55,316 nucleotides of DNA from Aquipseudomonas alcaligenes MRY13-0052 (GTDB lineage Bacteria; Pseudomonadota; Gammaproteobacteria; Pseudomonadales; Pseudomonadaceae), in contig BATO01000036.1 of assembly GCA_000474255.1 (NCBI GenBank), positions 1 to 55,316 on the forward strand, given 5' to 3'. Shown here piece after piece: positions 11,086 to 20,402 of this stretch. How positions within the stretch are numbered: position 1 is the first letter of the stretch; every line of letters starts with the position of its first letter. The translations under genes and the position numbers were made by a program. The notes under the pieces were generated by a model that saw only the letters and a list, made by a program, of their open reading frames with translations, ran no database searches and was not told the DNA's origin.

Positions 11086-12705
11086 TCAGCGCCCGAAGCC
11101 CCGGGCGGAACGGCGGATCAGGCCGATGACCGGCAGCAGCCCGACCAGCACCAGGCTCAGGGCCGGCAGCGAGGCGCGGGCCCATTCGCCTTCGCTGGTC
11201 ATCTCGAAGATGCGCACCGCCAACGTGTCCCAGCCGAAGGGACGCATCAGCAGGGTGGCGGGCATTTCCTTGAGCACGTCGACGAACACCAGCAGCGCCG
11301 CACTCAGGGCGCCGGGCACCAGCAGCGGCAGGTAGACCCGCAGGAACAGGCGCGGCCCACCCACGCCGAGGCTGCGCGAGGCCTCCGGCAGCGACGGGCG
11401 GATGCGCGCCAGGGCGCCTTCCAGCGGCCCGTGGGCCACCGCCATGAAGCGCACCAGGTAGGCCAGCAGCAGCGCCGTCAGGCTGCCCAGCAGCAGCGGC
11501 TTGCCGGCGCCACCGAGCCAGCCGGAAAGCGGCACCACCAGCTCGCGGTCGAGCCAACTGAAGGCGAGCATGATGGCCACCGCCAGCACCGAACCGGGCA
11601 GCGCATAGCCCAGGTTGGCCAGGCCCACGGCGGCGCGGATCGGCCGGGTCGGCTCCAGGCGCCGGGCGAATACCAGCAGCAACGCCACCGAGACCGTGAT
11701 CAGCGCGGCCATGGCGCCCAGGTAGAGGCTGTGGAGGACCAGCCCCAGGTAGCGCTCGTCGAGGTCGAAACGGCCGCGCTTCCAGCACCAGGCGAGCAGC
11801 TGCAGCAGGGGGATGACGAAGGCGCAGGCGAACACCAGGCCGCACCAGGCGCTGGCCGCCCAGGCGCGGACGCCGCGCAGGTGATACAGGGCGGCGCCAC
11901 GGGGCCGTTCGCTGGCCGGCCGGGTCACGCCCCGAGCGCGGCGTTCGCCGTAGAGCACCAGGCACACGCCGAGCAGCAGCAGGCTGGCCAGCTGGGCTGC
12001 GGTGCCAAGGCTGAAGAAGCCGTACCAGGTCTTGTAGATGGCGGTGGTGAAGGTGTCGAAGTTGAACACCGAGACGGCACCGAAATCGGCCAGGGTCTCC
12101 ATGATTGCCAGGGCCAGCCCGGCGCCGATGGCCGGCCGCGCCACGGGCAGGGCCACGCGCCAGAACGCCTGCCAGGGGCTGAGCCCGAGGGTGCGTGCAG
12201 CTTCCATCAACCCGCGCCCCTGGGCCAGGAAGGCGCTGCGCGCCAGCAGGTAGACGTAGGGGTAGAACACCAGCACCAGCACGGTGATCACGCCGCCGGT
12301 GGAGCGCACCCGGGGCAGGCGCACGCCGCTGCCGAACCACTCGCGCAGCAGGCTCTGCACCGGCCCGGCGAAATCGAACAGGCCGATGAAGACGAAGGCC
12401 AGCACGTAGGCGGGGATGGCGAAGGGCAGCATCAGCGCCCAGTCCAGCCAGCGCCGGCCGGGAAACTCGCAGAGGCTGGTGAGCCAAGCCAGGCTGACGC
12501 CCAGCAGCGTGACCCCAAGGCCGACGCCGAGCACCAGCACCAGGCTGTTGCCCAGCAGGCGCGGCAGCTGGGTGTCCCACAGGTGCGCCCAGATCTCGCG
12601 ATCCACCACGTGCCAGGACAGCACCAGCACGCAGAGCGGCAGCAGCACCAGGGCGGCGATGGCGAAGGTGGCGGGGTACCAGCGACGCTGGGCGGGACGC
12701 TTCAA
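11086..12705 (-). CDS. Ferric-iron ABC transporter permease (FbpB-type)
   Basis: A 539-residue fused permease with about twelve membrane segments and two copies of the binding-protein-dependent transport inner-membrane domain, each with an EAA-type loop (EAARTLGLSPWQAFWRVALP, and EASRSLGVGGPRLFLRVYLP). This is the layout of FbpB/SfuB permeases, which move ferric iron handed over by a periplasmic FbpA-type protein. The longest frame begins at a TTG (KRPAQRRWYP...); no ATG is available near it, so the start is tentative. It follows the binding-protein gene on the same strand after a hairpin. No ATPase gene is adjacent. Confidence 0.9.
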   Translation of the reverse strand: MKRPAQRRWYPATFAIAALVLLPLCVLVLSWHVVDREIWAHLWDTQLPRLLGNSLVLVLGVGLGVTLLGVSLAWLTSLCEFPGRRWLDWALMLPFAIPAYVLAFVFIGLFDFAGPVQSLLREWFGSGVRLPRVRSTGGVITVLVLVFYPYVYLLARSAFLAQGRGLMEAARTLGLSPWQAFWRVALPVARPAIGAGLALAIMETLADFGAVSVFNFDTFTTAIYKTWYGFFSLGTAAQLASLLLLGVCLVLYGERRARGVTRPASERPRGAALYHLRGVRAWAASAWCGLVFACAFVIPLLQLLAWCWKRGRFDLDERYLGLVLHSLYLGAMAALITVSVALLLVFARRLEPTRPIRAAVGLANLGYALPGSVLAVAIMLAFSWLDRELVVPLSGWLGGAGKPLLLGSLTALLLAYLVRFMAVAHGPLEGALARIRPSLPEASRSLGVGGPRLFLRVYLPLLVPGALSAALLVFVDVLKEMPATLLMRPFGWDTLAVRIFEMTSEGEWARASLPALSLVLVGLLPVIGLIRRSARGFGR

Positions 12706-12741
12706 GCGGGACTCTCGGGCAGAGCGGGAAGGGGGATGACA

Positions 12742-12765
12742 CGGGGCGCCCGGGTGAGCGCCCCG
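12742..12765 (-). other. Hairpin between binding-protein and permease genes
   Basis: CGGGGCGC and GCGCCCCG form an 8-base GC stem with an 8-base loop, nine bases after the binding-protein stop. There is no T-run. Hairpins here commonly protect the upstream mRNA 3' end, so that the binding protein is made in excess over the permease. Confidence 0.5.
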
Positions 12766-12773
12766 CGGAGGGG

Positions 12774-13775
12774 TCAGTGCCAGCCGACCCGGTCCATCAT
12801 GCGGATGGCTTCGGCCTGGCGCTTGCCGGTGACTTCCACCGGTACGTCGTCAGCCTTGAAGGCCCCCCAGGCGGCCACTTCGGCCGAGGGTTTCACCGCC
12901 GGGTTGGCGGGGAATTCCTGGTTGACCCCGGCGAACAGGCTCTGCGCCTCGGGGGTGGTCATCCACTCCACCAGCGCCTTGGCCGCTTCGGGATGGGGCG
13001 CGTGGCGGGTCAGGCCGATGCCGGAGAGGTTGACGTGCACGCCACGGTCGGCCTGGTTGGGCCAGAACAGCTTGGCGCGCAGTTGCGGGTTCTGCTGGTG
13101 CAGGCGCCCGTAGTAGTAGGTGTTGACGATGCCGACGTCGCACTGGCCGGCGTCCACCGCCTGGATCACCGCGTTGTCGTCGGCGAAGGGGTCGGTGGCC
13201 AGGTTGTTGACCCAGCCCTTGAGTACCTTCTCCGCCTCGGCGGCGCCCCGCGCCTCGATCAGGGTGGCGGTCAGCGACTGGTTGTAGACCTTCTTCGAGG
13301 AGCGCAGGCACAGGCGGCCTTCCCAGTTGGCGTCGGCCAGGGCCTCGTAGGTGGAGAGCTCTTCCGGTTTCACCCGGTCGGTGGAGTAGACGATGGTGCG
13401 CGCGCGCAACGAGAGGCCGGTCCAGCTGTCGCTGCCGGAGCGGTATTGCGCGGGGATGTTGGCCTTGATGGCGGGGGAGCTGAAGGGCTGCAGGATGCCC
13501 ATCTGTTCGGCCTGCCAGAGGTTGCCGCCGTCCACGGTGAGCAGCAGGTCGGCCACGCCGTTCTCGCCCTCGGCCTTGATGCGCTGCATCAGCGGGGCTT
13601 CCTTGTCGGTGATGAACGTGATGGGGACGCCGGTCTTCGCGGTGTAGGCGTCGAACACCGGCTTGATCAGCTCGTCGATGCGTGACGAATAGACCACCAC
13701 TTCATCGGCCGCCTGGACGGAGGTGGCACCCAGGCCGATGGCCAGGAGCGTGAGCAGGGAGTTGCGCGCCTTCAT
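12774..13775 (-). CDS. Ferric-iron ABC transporter substrate-binding protein
   Basis: A 333-residue periplasmic binding protein with a signal peptide ([22 protein letters not shown]). The mature start [21 protein letters not shown] and the tyrosine cluster [10 protein letters not shown], which supplies iron ligands in FbpA/FutA proteins, mark it as a ferric-ion binder. The 333-residue start at ATG 13775 gives a proper signal peptide; an alternative TTG eight codons upstream would only lengthen it. The gene begins the iron-importer unit, and a candidate Fur site lies just upstream. Confidence 0.93.
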   Translation of the reverse strand: MKARNSLLTLLAIGLGATSVQAADEVVVYSSRIDELIKPVFDAYTAKTGVPITFITDKEAPLMQRIKAEGENGVADLLLTVDGGNLWQAEQMGILQPFSSPAIKANIPAQYRSGSDSWTGLSLRARTIVYSTDRVKPEELSTYEALADANWEGRLCLRSSKKVYNQSLTATLIEARGAAEAEKVLKGWVNNLATDPFADDNAVIQAVDAGQCDVGIVNTYYYGRLHQQNPQLRAKLFWPNQADRGVHVNLSGIGLTRHAPHPEAAKALVEWMTTPEAQSLFAGVNQEFPANPAVKPSAEVAAWGAFKADDVPVEVTGKRQAEAIRMMDRVGWH

Positions 13776-13806
13776 TTGCGAATGCCTCGCGGTAGCCAAA
13801 AAGGAG

Positions 13807-13825
13807 CCAGATGATAATCAACCTC
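13807..13825 (-). promoter_or_regulatory. Candidate Fur box upstream of iron importer
   Basis: The central ten bases ATGATAATCA match the core of the 19-base Fur consensus exactly, and 12 of 19 positions match overall. It lies 32-50 bases before the binding-protein ATG, a typical place for iron repression. Confidence 0.6.
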
Positions 13826-13867
13826 AGTTGGCATCCGGCTCCGCTTTGTATGACGAGGTGTTTCGCC

Positions 13868-13887
13868 CGGGCCGCGAGCGCGGCCCG
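13868..13887 (-). other. GC hairpin after ubiI
   Basis: CGGGCCGC and GCGGCCCG form a perfect 8-base stem with a 4-base loop, four bases past the ubiI stop. No T-run follows on the minus strand, so it is terminator-like at best. Confidence 0.4.
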
Positions 13888-13890
13888 TGA

Positions 13891-15108
13891 TCAGACGCGG
13901 GCGAGCTCCGGCAGGTCGCCGGACAGGCCCAGGGCCTGGCGCACGAACAGCGCCTTGGCCTCGGGCAGGCCGTCCACCAGGCCCAGCCCGGCGTTGCGCA
14001 ACCAGCGCAGGGGCAGCGGGTCGGCCTGGAACAGACGCTGGAAGCCTTCCATCGCCGCCATCATCCCCAGGTTGTGCGGCATGCGTCGGCGCTCGAAGCG
14101 GCTGAGCACACGTTCATCCGCCAGGCGCTCGCCACGTCCATGGGCGTGCAGCAGCACCTCGGCCAGCACCGCAGCGTCGAGGAAGCCGAGGTTGACGCCC
14201 TGCCCGGCCAACGGGTGGATGGTGTGGGCGGCGTCGCCGACCAGTGCCAGGCCCGGTTCCACGTAGCGCTTGGCGTGGCGCTGGCGCAGCGGGATGCACA
14301 GGCGCGGATCGGCGGCCTCGATACGACCGAGGCGATGCTCGAAGGCCTTGCCCAGTTCGACGCGGAAGGCCTCATCATCAAGCGCCATCAGGCGCGTGGC
14401 CTGCTCGGGCGTGGTGGACCAGACGATGGAGCACCAGTGCTCGTCGCCCTGGCGGTCCAGGGGCAGGAAGGCCAGCGGGCCGTCGTCGGTGAAGCGTTGC
14501 CAGGCGGTGCGGCGGTGCGGTTGCTCGCAACGCACGCTGGTGACGATGGCGTGGTGCAGGTAATCCCACTCGCGGGTGGCGCAGCCGGCCAGGCGGCGCA
14601 CGGCGGAGTTGGCGCCGTCGGCGGCTATCACCAGCGGGGCGCGCAGTTCGCGGCCGTCCACCAGGGTCAGCAGCCAGTCATCGCCGGAGCGGCGCAGGTT
14701 TTCCAGGCGGGCATTGGGCAGCAGGCCGACGCCGCTGTCGTGCAGGGGCTCCAGCAGGGCCTCCTGGATCACCCGGTTCTCGACGATGTGGCCGAGCACC
14801 TCGGCATGCACGCTGGCGGCGGAGAAGTGGATGTTGCCGGTGCCGGAACCGTCCCAGACCTGCATCTCGCCATAGGGGCTGGCGCGGCGCGCGGCGACGC
14901 CGTCCCAGGCGCCGAGGCGCTGGAGGATGCGCTGGCTGGCAACGGACAGGGCGCTGACCCGGGGCTCGAAGGCGGCCTCGGCGTCGAAGGGCTTGATGCT
15001 CAGGGGGCTGCCGTCGATCAGGATGATCTCCAGGCCGCTGTCCTTGAGCGCCAGGCCGAGGGCACTGCCCACCATGCCGGCACCGACGATGATCAGATCC
15101 GCTTGCAT
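13891..15108 (-). CDS. ubiI: FAD-dependent ubiquinone hydroxylase (UbiI/VisC type)
   Basis: A 405-residue flavoprotein monooxygenase of the UbiH/UbiI/UbiF family. It has the N-terminal FAD Rossmann motif [18 protein letters not shown] and the family signature [18 protein letters not shown] near residue 290. Members hydroxylate the aromatic ring of ubiquinone precursors; gene order (ygfB-pepP-ubiH-ubiI as in E. coli) supports the C5-hydroxylase UbiI. ATG 15108 was preferred over ATG 15114 because TAAGGA then sits six bases upstream; that TAA is also the stop of the preceding gene. Confidence 0.9.
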   Translation of the reverse strand: MQADLIIVGAGMVGSALGLALKDSGLEIILIDGSPLSIKPFDAEAAFEPRVSALSVASQRILQRLGAWDGVAARRASPYGEMQVWDGSGTGNIHFSAASVHAEVLGHIVENRVIQEALLEPLHDSGVGLLPNARLENLRRSGDDWLLTLVDGRELRAPLVIAADGANSAVRRLAGCATREWDYLHHAIVTSVRCEQPHRRTAWQRFTDDGPLAFLPLDRQGDEHWCSIVWSTTPEQATRLMALDDEAFRVELGKAFEHRLGRIEAADPRLCIPLRQRHAKRYVEPGLALVGDAAHTIHPLAGQGVNLGFLDAAVLAEVLLHAHGRGERLADERVLSRFERRRMPHNLGMMAAMEGFQRLFQADPLPLRWLRNAGLGLVDGLPEAKALFVRQALGLSGDLPELARV

Positions 15109-15117
15109 GTGCATTCC

Positions 15118-15599
15118 TTAGGCGGCTTGCCGCGCGCGCGGCTTGAGCCGCACATAGAGTGTCTTGTGCACCCTGGCGACCAGGGTGCCTTCGCCGTCGT
15201 GCACGTCGACGTGCAGCTCGGGCAGGTATTTGTCACCGTCAGCGGTGTGCTGGCGGATGGCTCCAGCAACCCGTCGTCGACCCGGAACTCGGCGTAGACC
15301 GGGCCTTTGCCGGGGGAGACGAAGTCGATGCTGGCGGCCTTGTCCCAGACGATGTAATCGCGCCCGAGCAGGTTCATCAGCATCAACATGAAGAAGGGGT
15401 CGGTCATGCTGTAGAGCGAGCCGCCGAACTGGGTGCCGACGTAGTTGCGGTTGTACCAGCCCAGCGCCAGTTTGACTCGTACCAGACGGAAGTCTGCGCT
15501 GATCTGCCGCACGCGAACACCCGCCCCGAGGTAGGGCGGGTAGATGTTCAGCGCCCAGCGCAGGAAGCGCGCCTTGCGCGCCATTGAACGGTCGTGCAT
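15118..15599 (-). pseudogene. DUF4442 hotdog-fold protein, frameshifted
   Basis: The first ~113 codons encode a hotdog-fold protein of the DUF4442 (YiiD-C-like thioesterase) type: [60 protein letters not shown]. After ...RVDDGLLE the frame collapses into Ser/Thr/Cys-rich nonsense. Shifting by one at 15259-15260 restores a sensible C-terminus ([19 protein letters not shown]... ending KPRARQAA) with a TAA at 15118-15120, inside the ubiI ribosome site. Only two bases remain where a GCC codon is expected. The intact protein would be about 160 residues. It sits between ubiH and ubiI in the ubiquinone operon. Confidence 0.85.
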
Positions 15600-15607
15600 G
15601 ACGCGGC

Positions 15608-16795
15608 TCAGATGGGGCGGGTGCCCAGGCCCATGGCCTGGCGAGCGAACCAGCGCTTGGCGGGCGGCAGCAGGTCGAGCCCGAGCAGCCCCAGGTTGCG
15701 CCCGCTGGCCAGCAACGGCTCCTTGTTGGAAAACAGGCGGGTCACCTGGTCGGAGAAGCCGACGGTGAGGTCCTGGTCCAGGCGCTGGCTGTCGAGGTAG
15801 CGCTGCAGGGTGGCGAAGTCGCCCAGGGGCGCTTCGCTGGCCAGCAGCGTTTCGGCCAGGGCCACGGTGTCACGCAGGGACAGGTTGTAGCCCTGCCCGG
15901 CGATGGGGTGCAGGCTGTGGGCGGCGTTGCCCAGCACCACCAGGTTGGCGCGCACCTGCTCCTCGGCTTCCACCAGGGTCAGCGGGTAGAGGTGCCGCGC
16001 CCCCACCTGGTTGAAGGCGCCCAGGCGGTAGCCGAAGGCTTCCTGCAGCTCGGCGAGGAAGGCACGGTCGTCGAGGCGCGACAGGCGCTCGGCGTCCTTG
16101 CCCGGGCGGGTCCAGACCAGCGCGCAGCGGTTGTCCGCCACCGGCAGCATGGCCATCGGGCCTTCGTCGGTGAAGCGTTCGAAGGCCTGGCCGCGATGGG
16201 CTTCCATGGGGCTGACGTTGGCGATCAGCGCGGTCTGCCCATAGGGGTTGCGCTTGACGCCGATGCCCAGTTGCTCGCGCAGGCCGGAGCGGCCGCCATC
16301 GGCCAGCACCGCCAGGTCGCAATCGAGCTGGGTGTCATCGTTGAGGCTGAGGCGATAGCCGTCCGCCAGGGGCTCCATGCGCACCACCTCGGCGGGGCAT
16401 TGCCAGGTGACCACATCGGCATCCAGCGCCTGCCACAGGCACTGGCCGAGCCAGGCGTTCTCCACCACGTAGCCGAGCGCCGGGACGCCCTCCTCGATGG
16501 CGGCCAGGCGCGCGGCGCCGAAGCGGCCACGGTCGGACACGTGGATCTGCAGGATCGGCTCGGCGCGGCGGGCGATGGCCTGCCAGAGGCCGAGGCGCTC
16601 GTAGATCTGCCGGGTGCCGAAGGACAGCGCGGAGGAGCGGGCGTCATAGCTCGGCTGGTAGCTGTCGCCCGGGGCGAAGGGTTCGATCAGGGTGATCTTC
16701 CAGCCCCGCGCCTTGGCGCCTTCCTGCAGGGCCAGGGCCAGGCTGGCGCCTACGAGGCCGCCGCCGATGATTGCCAGTTGGGTGCGTTGCATCAT
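15608..16795 (-). CDS. ubiH: 2-octaprenyl-6-methoxyphenol hydroxylase
   Basis: A 395-residue FAD monooxygenase of ubiquinone biosynthesis. The N-terminal FAD motif is [19 protein letters not shown], and the conserved signature [21 protein letters not shown] lies near residue 295. Gene order next to pepP matches ubiH of gamma-proteobacteria. The start ATG overlaps the pepP stop (ATGA), implying translational coupling; a second ATG follows directly. It acts at the inner membrane in the Ubi complex. Confidence 0.92.
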   Translation of the reverse strand: MMQRTQLAIIGGGLVGASLALALQEGAKARGWKITLIEPFAPGDSYQPSYDARSSALSFGTRQIYERLGLWQAIARRAEPILQIHVSDRGRFGAARLAAIEEGVPALGYVVENAWLGQCLWQALDADVVTWQCPAEVVRMEPLADGYRLSLNDDTQLDCDLAVLADGGRSGLREQLGIGVKRNPYGQTALIANVSPMEAHRGQAFERFTDEGPMAMLPVADNRCALVWTRPGKDAERLSRLDDRAFLAELQEAFGYRLGAFNQVGARHLYPLTLVEAEEQVRANLVVLGNAAHSLHPIAGQGYNLSLRDTVALAETLLASEAPLGDFATLQRYLDSQRLDQDLTVGFSDQVTRLFSNKEPLLASGRNLGLLGLDLLPPAKRWFARQAMGLGTRPI

Positions 16796-18126
16796 GCGGC
16801 CTCGGTACGTGCGGCGGCCATCAGGGCCTCGATTTCGGCGACCGTCTTGGGTACGCCACCGGTGAGGATCTCGCAGCCCTTCTTGGTCACCACCACGTCG
16901 TCCTCGATGCGCACGCCGATGCCGCGCCACTTCTTCGCCACGTTCTGGTTGTCCACGGCGATGTAGATGCCGGGCTCGACGGTCATGGCCATGCCGGGCT
17001 CAAGCACGCGCCACTCGCCGCCGACCTTGTATTCGCCGACGTCGTGCACGTCCATGCCCAGCCAGTGGCCGGCACGGTGCATGTAGAAGGGTTTGTAGGC
17101 TTCGCTGGCGATCAGCTCGGCGACATCGCCCTGGAGCAGGCCGAGTTCCACCAGCCCGGCGGTGATCACCCGCACGGTGGCTTCATGGGCTTCGTTCCAG
17201 TGCTTGCCGGGGGCGATCTCGAGGAAGGCGGCTTCCTGGGAGGCCAGCACCAGCTCGTAGATGGCCTTCTGCTCGGGGCTGAAGCGGCCGCTGACGGGGA
17301 AGGTGCGGGTGATGTCGCTGGCGTAGCAGTCCAGCTCGCAGGCGGCGTCGATCAGCACCAGGTCGCCGTCCTTCAGCTGCGCGTCGTTCTCGCGGTAGTG
17401 GAGGATGCAGGCATTGCGGCCCGCCGCGACGATGGAGCCGTAGGCCGGCATCTTCGCGCCGCCCTTGCGGAACTCGTATTCCAGCTCGGCTTCCAGACTG
17501 TATTCGTAGAGGCCGGCACGGGCGGCCTGCATGGCACGCACATGGGCACGGGCAGAGACCTCGCCGGCCTCGCGCATGACCTTGACCTCGGCGGCCGACT
17601 TGTACAGGCGCATGTCGTGCAGCAGGTGGTCGAGGGCAACGAATTCGTTCGGCGGCTGCGCACCCTGGCGCGCCTTGGAGCGGATCACGTTGACCCACTC
17701 CATCAGGTGCTGGTCGAACTCGGGGTTGGTGCCGATGGAGTAGTAGACGCGCTCGCGGCCTTCGATGAGGCCGGGAAGGATGTCGTCGATATCGCCGATG
17801 GGGAAAGCGTCGTCGGCACCGTACTCGCCGATGGCGCCGTCCTGGCCGGCACGCAGGCCGTCCCACAGCTCGCGCTCCGGGTCACGCTCGCGGCAGAAGA
17901 GCACGTACTCGCCGTGCTCGCGACCGGGGATCAGCACCAGCACCGCCTCGGGCTCGGGGAAGCCGCTGAGGTACTGGAAGTCGCTGTCCTGGCGGTACAC
18001 GTGCTCGACGTCACGGTTGCGGATGTGAACCGGCGCCGCGGGCAGGATGGCGATGCTGTTGGGCACCATCTGCGCCATCAGCGCCTTGCGGCGACGGGCG
18101 AATTCGGACTTCGGGATACGGGTCAT
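16792..18126 (-). CDS. pepP: Xaa-Pro aminopeptidase P
   Basis: A 444-residue metallo-aminopeptidase that removes N-terminal residues preceding proline. It has an N-terminal AMP-N domain and a C-terminal pita-bread domain. Metal ligands are visible in LIDAACELDCYASDITRTF (two Asp), HRAGHWLGMDVHD (His) and the two downstream Glu (VEPGIYI, GVRIEDDV). Length is typical. The gene overlaps ubiH by four bases and follows ygfB by 44 bases. Confidence 0.96.
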   Translation of the reverse strand: MTRIPKSEFARRRKALMAQMVPNSIAILPAAPVHIRNRDVEHVYRQDSDFQYLSGFPEPEAVLVLIPGREHGEYVLFCRERDPERELWDGLRAGQDGAIGEYGADDAFPIGDIDDILPGLIEGRERVYYSIGTNPEFDQHLMEWVNVIRSKARQGAQPPNEFVALDHLLHDMRLYKSAAEVKVMREAGEVSARAHVRAMQAARAGLYEYSLEAELEYEFRKGGAKMPAYGSIVAAGRNACILHYRENDAQLKDGDLVLIDAACELDCYASDITRTFPVSGRFSPEQKAIYELVLASQEAAFLEIAPGKHWNEAHEATVRVITAGLVELGLLQGDVAELIASEAYKPFYMHRAGHWLGMDVHDVGEYKVGGEWRVLEPGMAMTVEPGIYIAVDNQNVAKKWRGIGVRIEDDVVVTKKGCEILTGGVPKTVAEIEALMAAARTEAA

Positions 18127-18170
18127 GCGCGCTCCTTACCAAGGGGCGCCCATGCGCCCGTGACGCGGGT

Positions 18171-18734
18171 TCAATGCAGAGAGGTTTTCGGCGCTGGAGC
18201 CACCGGCGCGGGCTTGCGGGCACACTCGCTGAACAACAGCAGGGGCGCCACGCGCAGGTACTCCATCACTTCCATGTAGTCGGTCTCGCCGTCCTCGGAA
18301 TCTTCCAGGGCGCTTTGCACCTGGGCGATGGAGGCGAGGTCCTGAAGCACTTCGACCGCCTCGCCGGACAGTGCGCCTTCGCGAGCGGTCAGGCCGAAGC
18401 CGCCGAGGAAGCCCTGGCACCACTGGCCAAGGGCGGCGGCGCGATCGGCCAGCGGCGTTTCGTCGTCGGGCAGCAGCAGCACGACAGCCATCTCGCTGCC
18501 GGTGAGTTCGTCCTTGACCATCTCCTGCAGGCCGATCAGGGCCTGGCGCAGGTTGTCCTGCGGGGCGCTGCCGAGCAGCTCGGCGGCATCCTCCAGCCAG
18601 GGCTCGGCTTCGAAGCCGGCGCCGGCGCAGCTACGCCCCAGCAGGAGGCCGTGAAGCTCGGCGGGAGAGACGGGCTGACCGCTGGTGGCGAGCAGGGTGG
18701 CGAAGGCGGAATACGGGGAATTGGAACTGGGCAT
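18171..18734 (-). CDS. ygfB: UPF0149 family protein YgfB
   Basis: A 187-residue all-helical UPF0149 protein: [11 protein letters not shown] near the start and [11 protein letters not shown] centrally are diagnostic. In P. aeruginosa YgfB has been reported to affect beta-lactam resistance by damping the alpA-ampDh3 autolysis pathway. It heads the ygfB-pepP-ubiH-ubiI unit and is divergent from the zapA pair. Confidence 0.92.
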   Translation of the reverse strand: MPSSNSPYSAFATLLATSGQPVSPAELHGLLLGRSCAGAGFEAEPWLEDAAELLGSAPQDNLRQALIGLQEMVKDELTGSEMAVVLLLPDDETPLADRAAALGQWCQGFLGGFGLTAREGALSGEAVEVLQDLASIAQVQSALEDSEDGETDYMEVMEYLRVAPLLLFSECARKPAPVAPAPKTSLH

Positions 18735-18830
18735 GGGTGGCTAGGCGCCAGACGGCGCAATCACTAGAATGACGGCCTCGTATCCTAGCATCGGCACGCG
18801 CGCCAAGACCATCGACCGCCGCCGACGGGT

Positions 18831-18859
18831 TTGACCCTGGATCGGGCCGTTCCTATATA
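18831..18859 (+). promoter_or_regulatory. Sigma-70 promoter for the zapA unit
   Basis: TTGACC and TATATA are separated by exactly 17 bases, about 35 bases before the first ATG. This is the best-formed promoter in the window. Confidence 0.75.
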
Positions 18860-18891
18860 GTCCGACCCTTCATCGCCCAAGTAGAGAGCCC

Positions 18892-19101
18892 ATGGAAGAC
18901 GCGGAACTGCAAGCCCTCACCGCCAAGCTGGAGCTCCTGATCCAGCGCGTTGAGCAGCTCAAGTCGCAAAACCGGCAACTGCAGGCGGCTGAAAAAGCCT
19001 GGAAAGAAGAACGCGCCCATCTGATCGAAAAGAACGAAATGGCCCGGCAGAAGGTCGAAGCGATGATTTCGCGCCTGAAAGCCTTGGAGCAGGATTCATG
19101 A
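18892..19101 (+). CDS. TIGR02449 small coiled-coil protein (ZapB-like)
   Basis: A 69-residue protein that is almost entirely coiled coil (LELLIQRVEQLKSQNRQLQA...). It matches the small TIGR02449 protein always found before zapA in pseudomonads. A role as a ZapA partner in the division ring is inferred from position and from resemblance to ZapB. Its stop overlaps the zapA start (ATGA). Confidence 0.85.
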   Translation: MEDAELQALTAKLELLIQRVEQLKSQNRQLQAAEKAWKEERAHLIEKNEMARQKVEAMISRLKALEQDS

Positions 19102-19412
19102 CCCAGCCGAATACCGTCACTGTCCACATCATGGACAAGGAATATTGCATCGCCTGTCCTTCGGACGAGCGCGCCAACCTGGAGAGCGCAGCCCGCTACC
19201 TGGACGGCAAGATGCGCGAGATCCGCACCAGCGGCAAGGTCATCGGCGCCGACCGCGTCGCCGTGATGGCGGCTCTCAACATCACCCACGAACTGCTGCA
19301 CAAGCAGGAGCGCCTCGACCAGGAAGCGACCTCGACCCGCGAACGCGTGCGTGACCTGCTGGAGCGTGTCGATCATGCGCTCGCCGCTGATCCGGATGGA
19401 CACGAAGCCTGA
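19098..19412 (+). CDS. zapA: Cell division protein ZapA
   Basis: A 104-residue ZapA: N-terminal beta domain with VTVHIMDKEYCIACP and C-terminal coiled coil (MAALNITHELLHKQERLDQE). ZapA bundles FtsZ filaments at midcell. It is translationally coupled to the coiled-coil gene before it and followed directly by 6S RNA, as in many gamma-proteobacteria. Confidence 0.95.
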   Translation: MTQPNTVTVHIMDKEYCIACPSDERANLESAARYLDGKMREIRTSGKVIGADRVAVMAALNITHELLHKQERLDQEATSTRERVRDLLERVDHALAADPDGHEA

Positions 19413-19439
19413 CGCCAGAGCCTTCTGTTGGGGTATACT
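19410..19439 (+). promoter_or_regulatory. 6S RNA promoter
   Basis: TATACT at 19434-19439 is a good -10 roughly ten bases before the predicted 6S 5' end. The -35 (TGACGC, spacing 18) overlaps the zapA stop and is weak. Confidence 0.55.
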
Positions 19440-19446
19440 CGCCGGC

Positions 19447-19623
19447 AGCTCCCTGGTGTGTTTGCCAGTCGGTGATGTCCCTGAGCCGATACGCACAACC
19501 ACGGGGGTTGTAAGTGGGGCCGGTGTGCATGTCCGCCTGACGGAAAGCCTTAACGCCTCCTGCAACCTCCACCTTGAACTTTCGGGTTCAAGGGCTAAAC
19601 CGACAGCGGCATAACCGGGGAGT
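19447..19623 (+). ncRNA. ssrS: 6S RNA
   Basis: An RNA of about 177 nt between zapA and ygfA. The closing stem pairs CTCCCTGG (19449-19456) with CCGGGGAG (19615-19622). Conserved blocks of pseudomonad 6S RNA are present: GTGTGTTTGCCAGTCGGTGA, CCCTGAGCCGATA, and the terminal hairpin CCTTGAACTTTCGGGTTCAAGG. 6S RNA mimics an open promoter and sequesters sigma-70 RNA polymerase in stationary phase. Ends are estimated from the closing stem. Confidence 0.95.
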
Positions 19624-19633
19624 CGTACCCTTC

Positions 19634-20239
19634 ATGATCAGCGCCGGCACTCTCTCCCGCCCGGCTCTGCGGCGCCTACTCAGGCAGACACGCCGCACTC
19701 TCTCTCCTCTCGAACAGCAACGCGCCGCCCGCGACCTCTACCGCCAACTGGCCCAGCATCCGCTGTTCCGCCGTGCGCGCCATGTGGCGCTGTACCTGCC
19801 GGCCGACGGCGAGATCGACCCGCGCCCGCTGCTGCGCGAGGCCCAGAAGCGCGGCAAGGCCACCTACCTGCCGGTGCTCAAGGCCTGGCCGCCGACGCGC
19901 ATGGTGTTCCAGCGTCTGCGCCCGGGCGAGCGCCTGGTGCGCAACCGCTTCCGTATTCTCGAGCCCCGCGCCAATCAGTCGCAGCAACGGCCGGTCTGGA
20001 CGCTCGACCTGGTGCTGTTGCCGCTGGTGGGTTTCGACGAGGAAGGCGGGCGCCTGGGAATGGGGGGCGGGTTCTATGACCGCAGCCTGGCGTACCGCGC
20101 GCGGCGCAAAAATTGGCAGAAGCCGACGCTGCTGGGGCTGGCCCATGAATGCCAGAAGGTGGATCGCTTGCCGTTGGCCAGCTGGGATGTGCGCCTGCAG
20201 GCGACGGTGACGGACGGGGACTGGTATCGCGGAAACTGA
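19634..20239 (+). CDS. ygfA: 5-formyltetrahydrofolate cyclo-ligase
   Basis: A 201-residue enzyme that converts 5-formyl-THF to 5,10-methenyl-THF with ATP. The family motif RLGMGGGFYDRSL is present, as are the basic N-terminal region (RRLLRQTRRTL) and YLPADGEIDPRPLL. The ATG lies about ten bases past the 6S RNA, the classic ssrS-ygfA tandem. In-frame sequence upstream is 6S RNA and was not used. Confidence 0.94.
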   Translation: MISAGTLSRPALRRLLRQTRRTLSPLEQQRAARDLYRQLAQHPLFRRARHVALYLPADGEIDPRPLLREAQKRGKATYLPVLKAWPPTRMVFQRLRPGERLVRNRFRILEPRANQSQQRPVWTLDLVLLPLVGFDEEGGRLGMGGGFYDRSLAYRARRKNWQKPTLLGLAHECQKVDRLPLASWDVRLQATVTDGDWYRGN

Positions 20240-20242
20240 AGC

Positions 20243-20265
20243 GGCGCCGCGTTCCTTGCGGCGCC
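20243..20265 (+). other. GC hairpin after ygfA
   Basis: GGCGCCGC and GCGGCGCC form a perfect 8-base stem with a 7-base loop between the convergent stops of ygfA and the 42-codon gene. It lacks a T-run on either strand. Confidence 0.45.
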
Positions 20266-20273
20266 CTCGGGAA

Positions 20274-20402
20274 TCAGGGCTGCTGGATGCTGACCGGCGC
20301 GCCTTGGCGCTGTTCCCACAGGCTCTGGGTGTAACCCGTGGTAACCACGCCCAGGCCGAAGAGTATGACCAGTACCCAGAGAAGATCGGGTTTGCGTTTC
20401 AT
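20274..20402 (-). CDS. 42-residue single-pass membrane peptide
   Basis: MKRKPDLLWVLVILFGLGVV is followed by TTGYTQSLWEQRQGAPVSIQ: a Lys/Arg start, one hydrophobic helix, and a short polar tail expected in the periplasm. The ribosome site GGGGGAGG lies seven bases before the ATG. Size, strong RBS and typical membrane-peptide layout support a real gene. Function unknown. Confidence 0.65.
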   Translation of the reverse strand: MKRKPDLLWVLVILFGLGVVTTGYTQSLWEQRQGAPVSIQQP

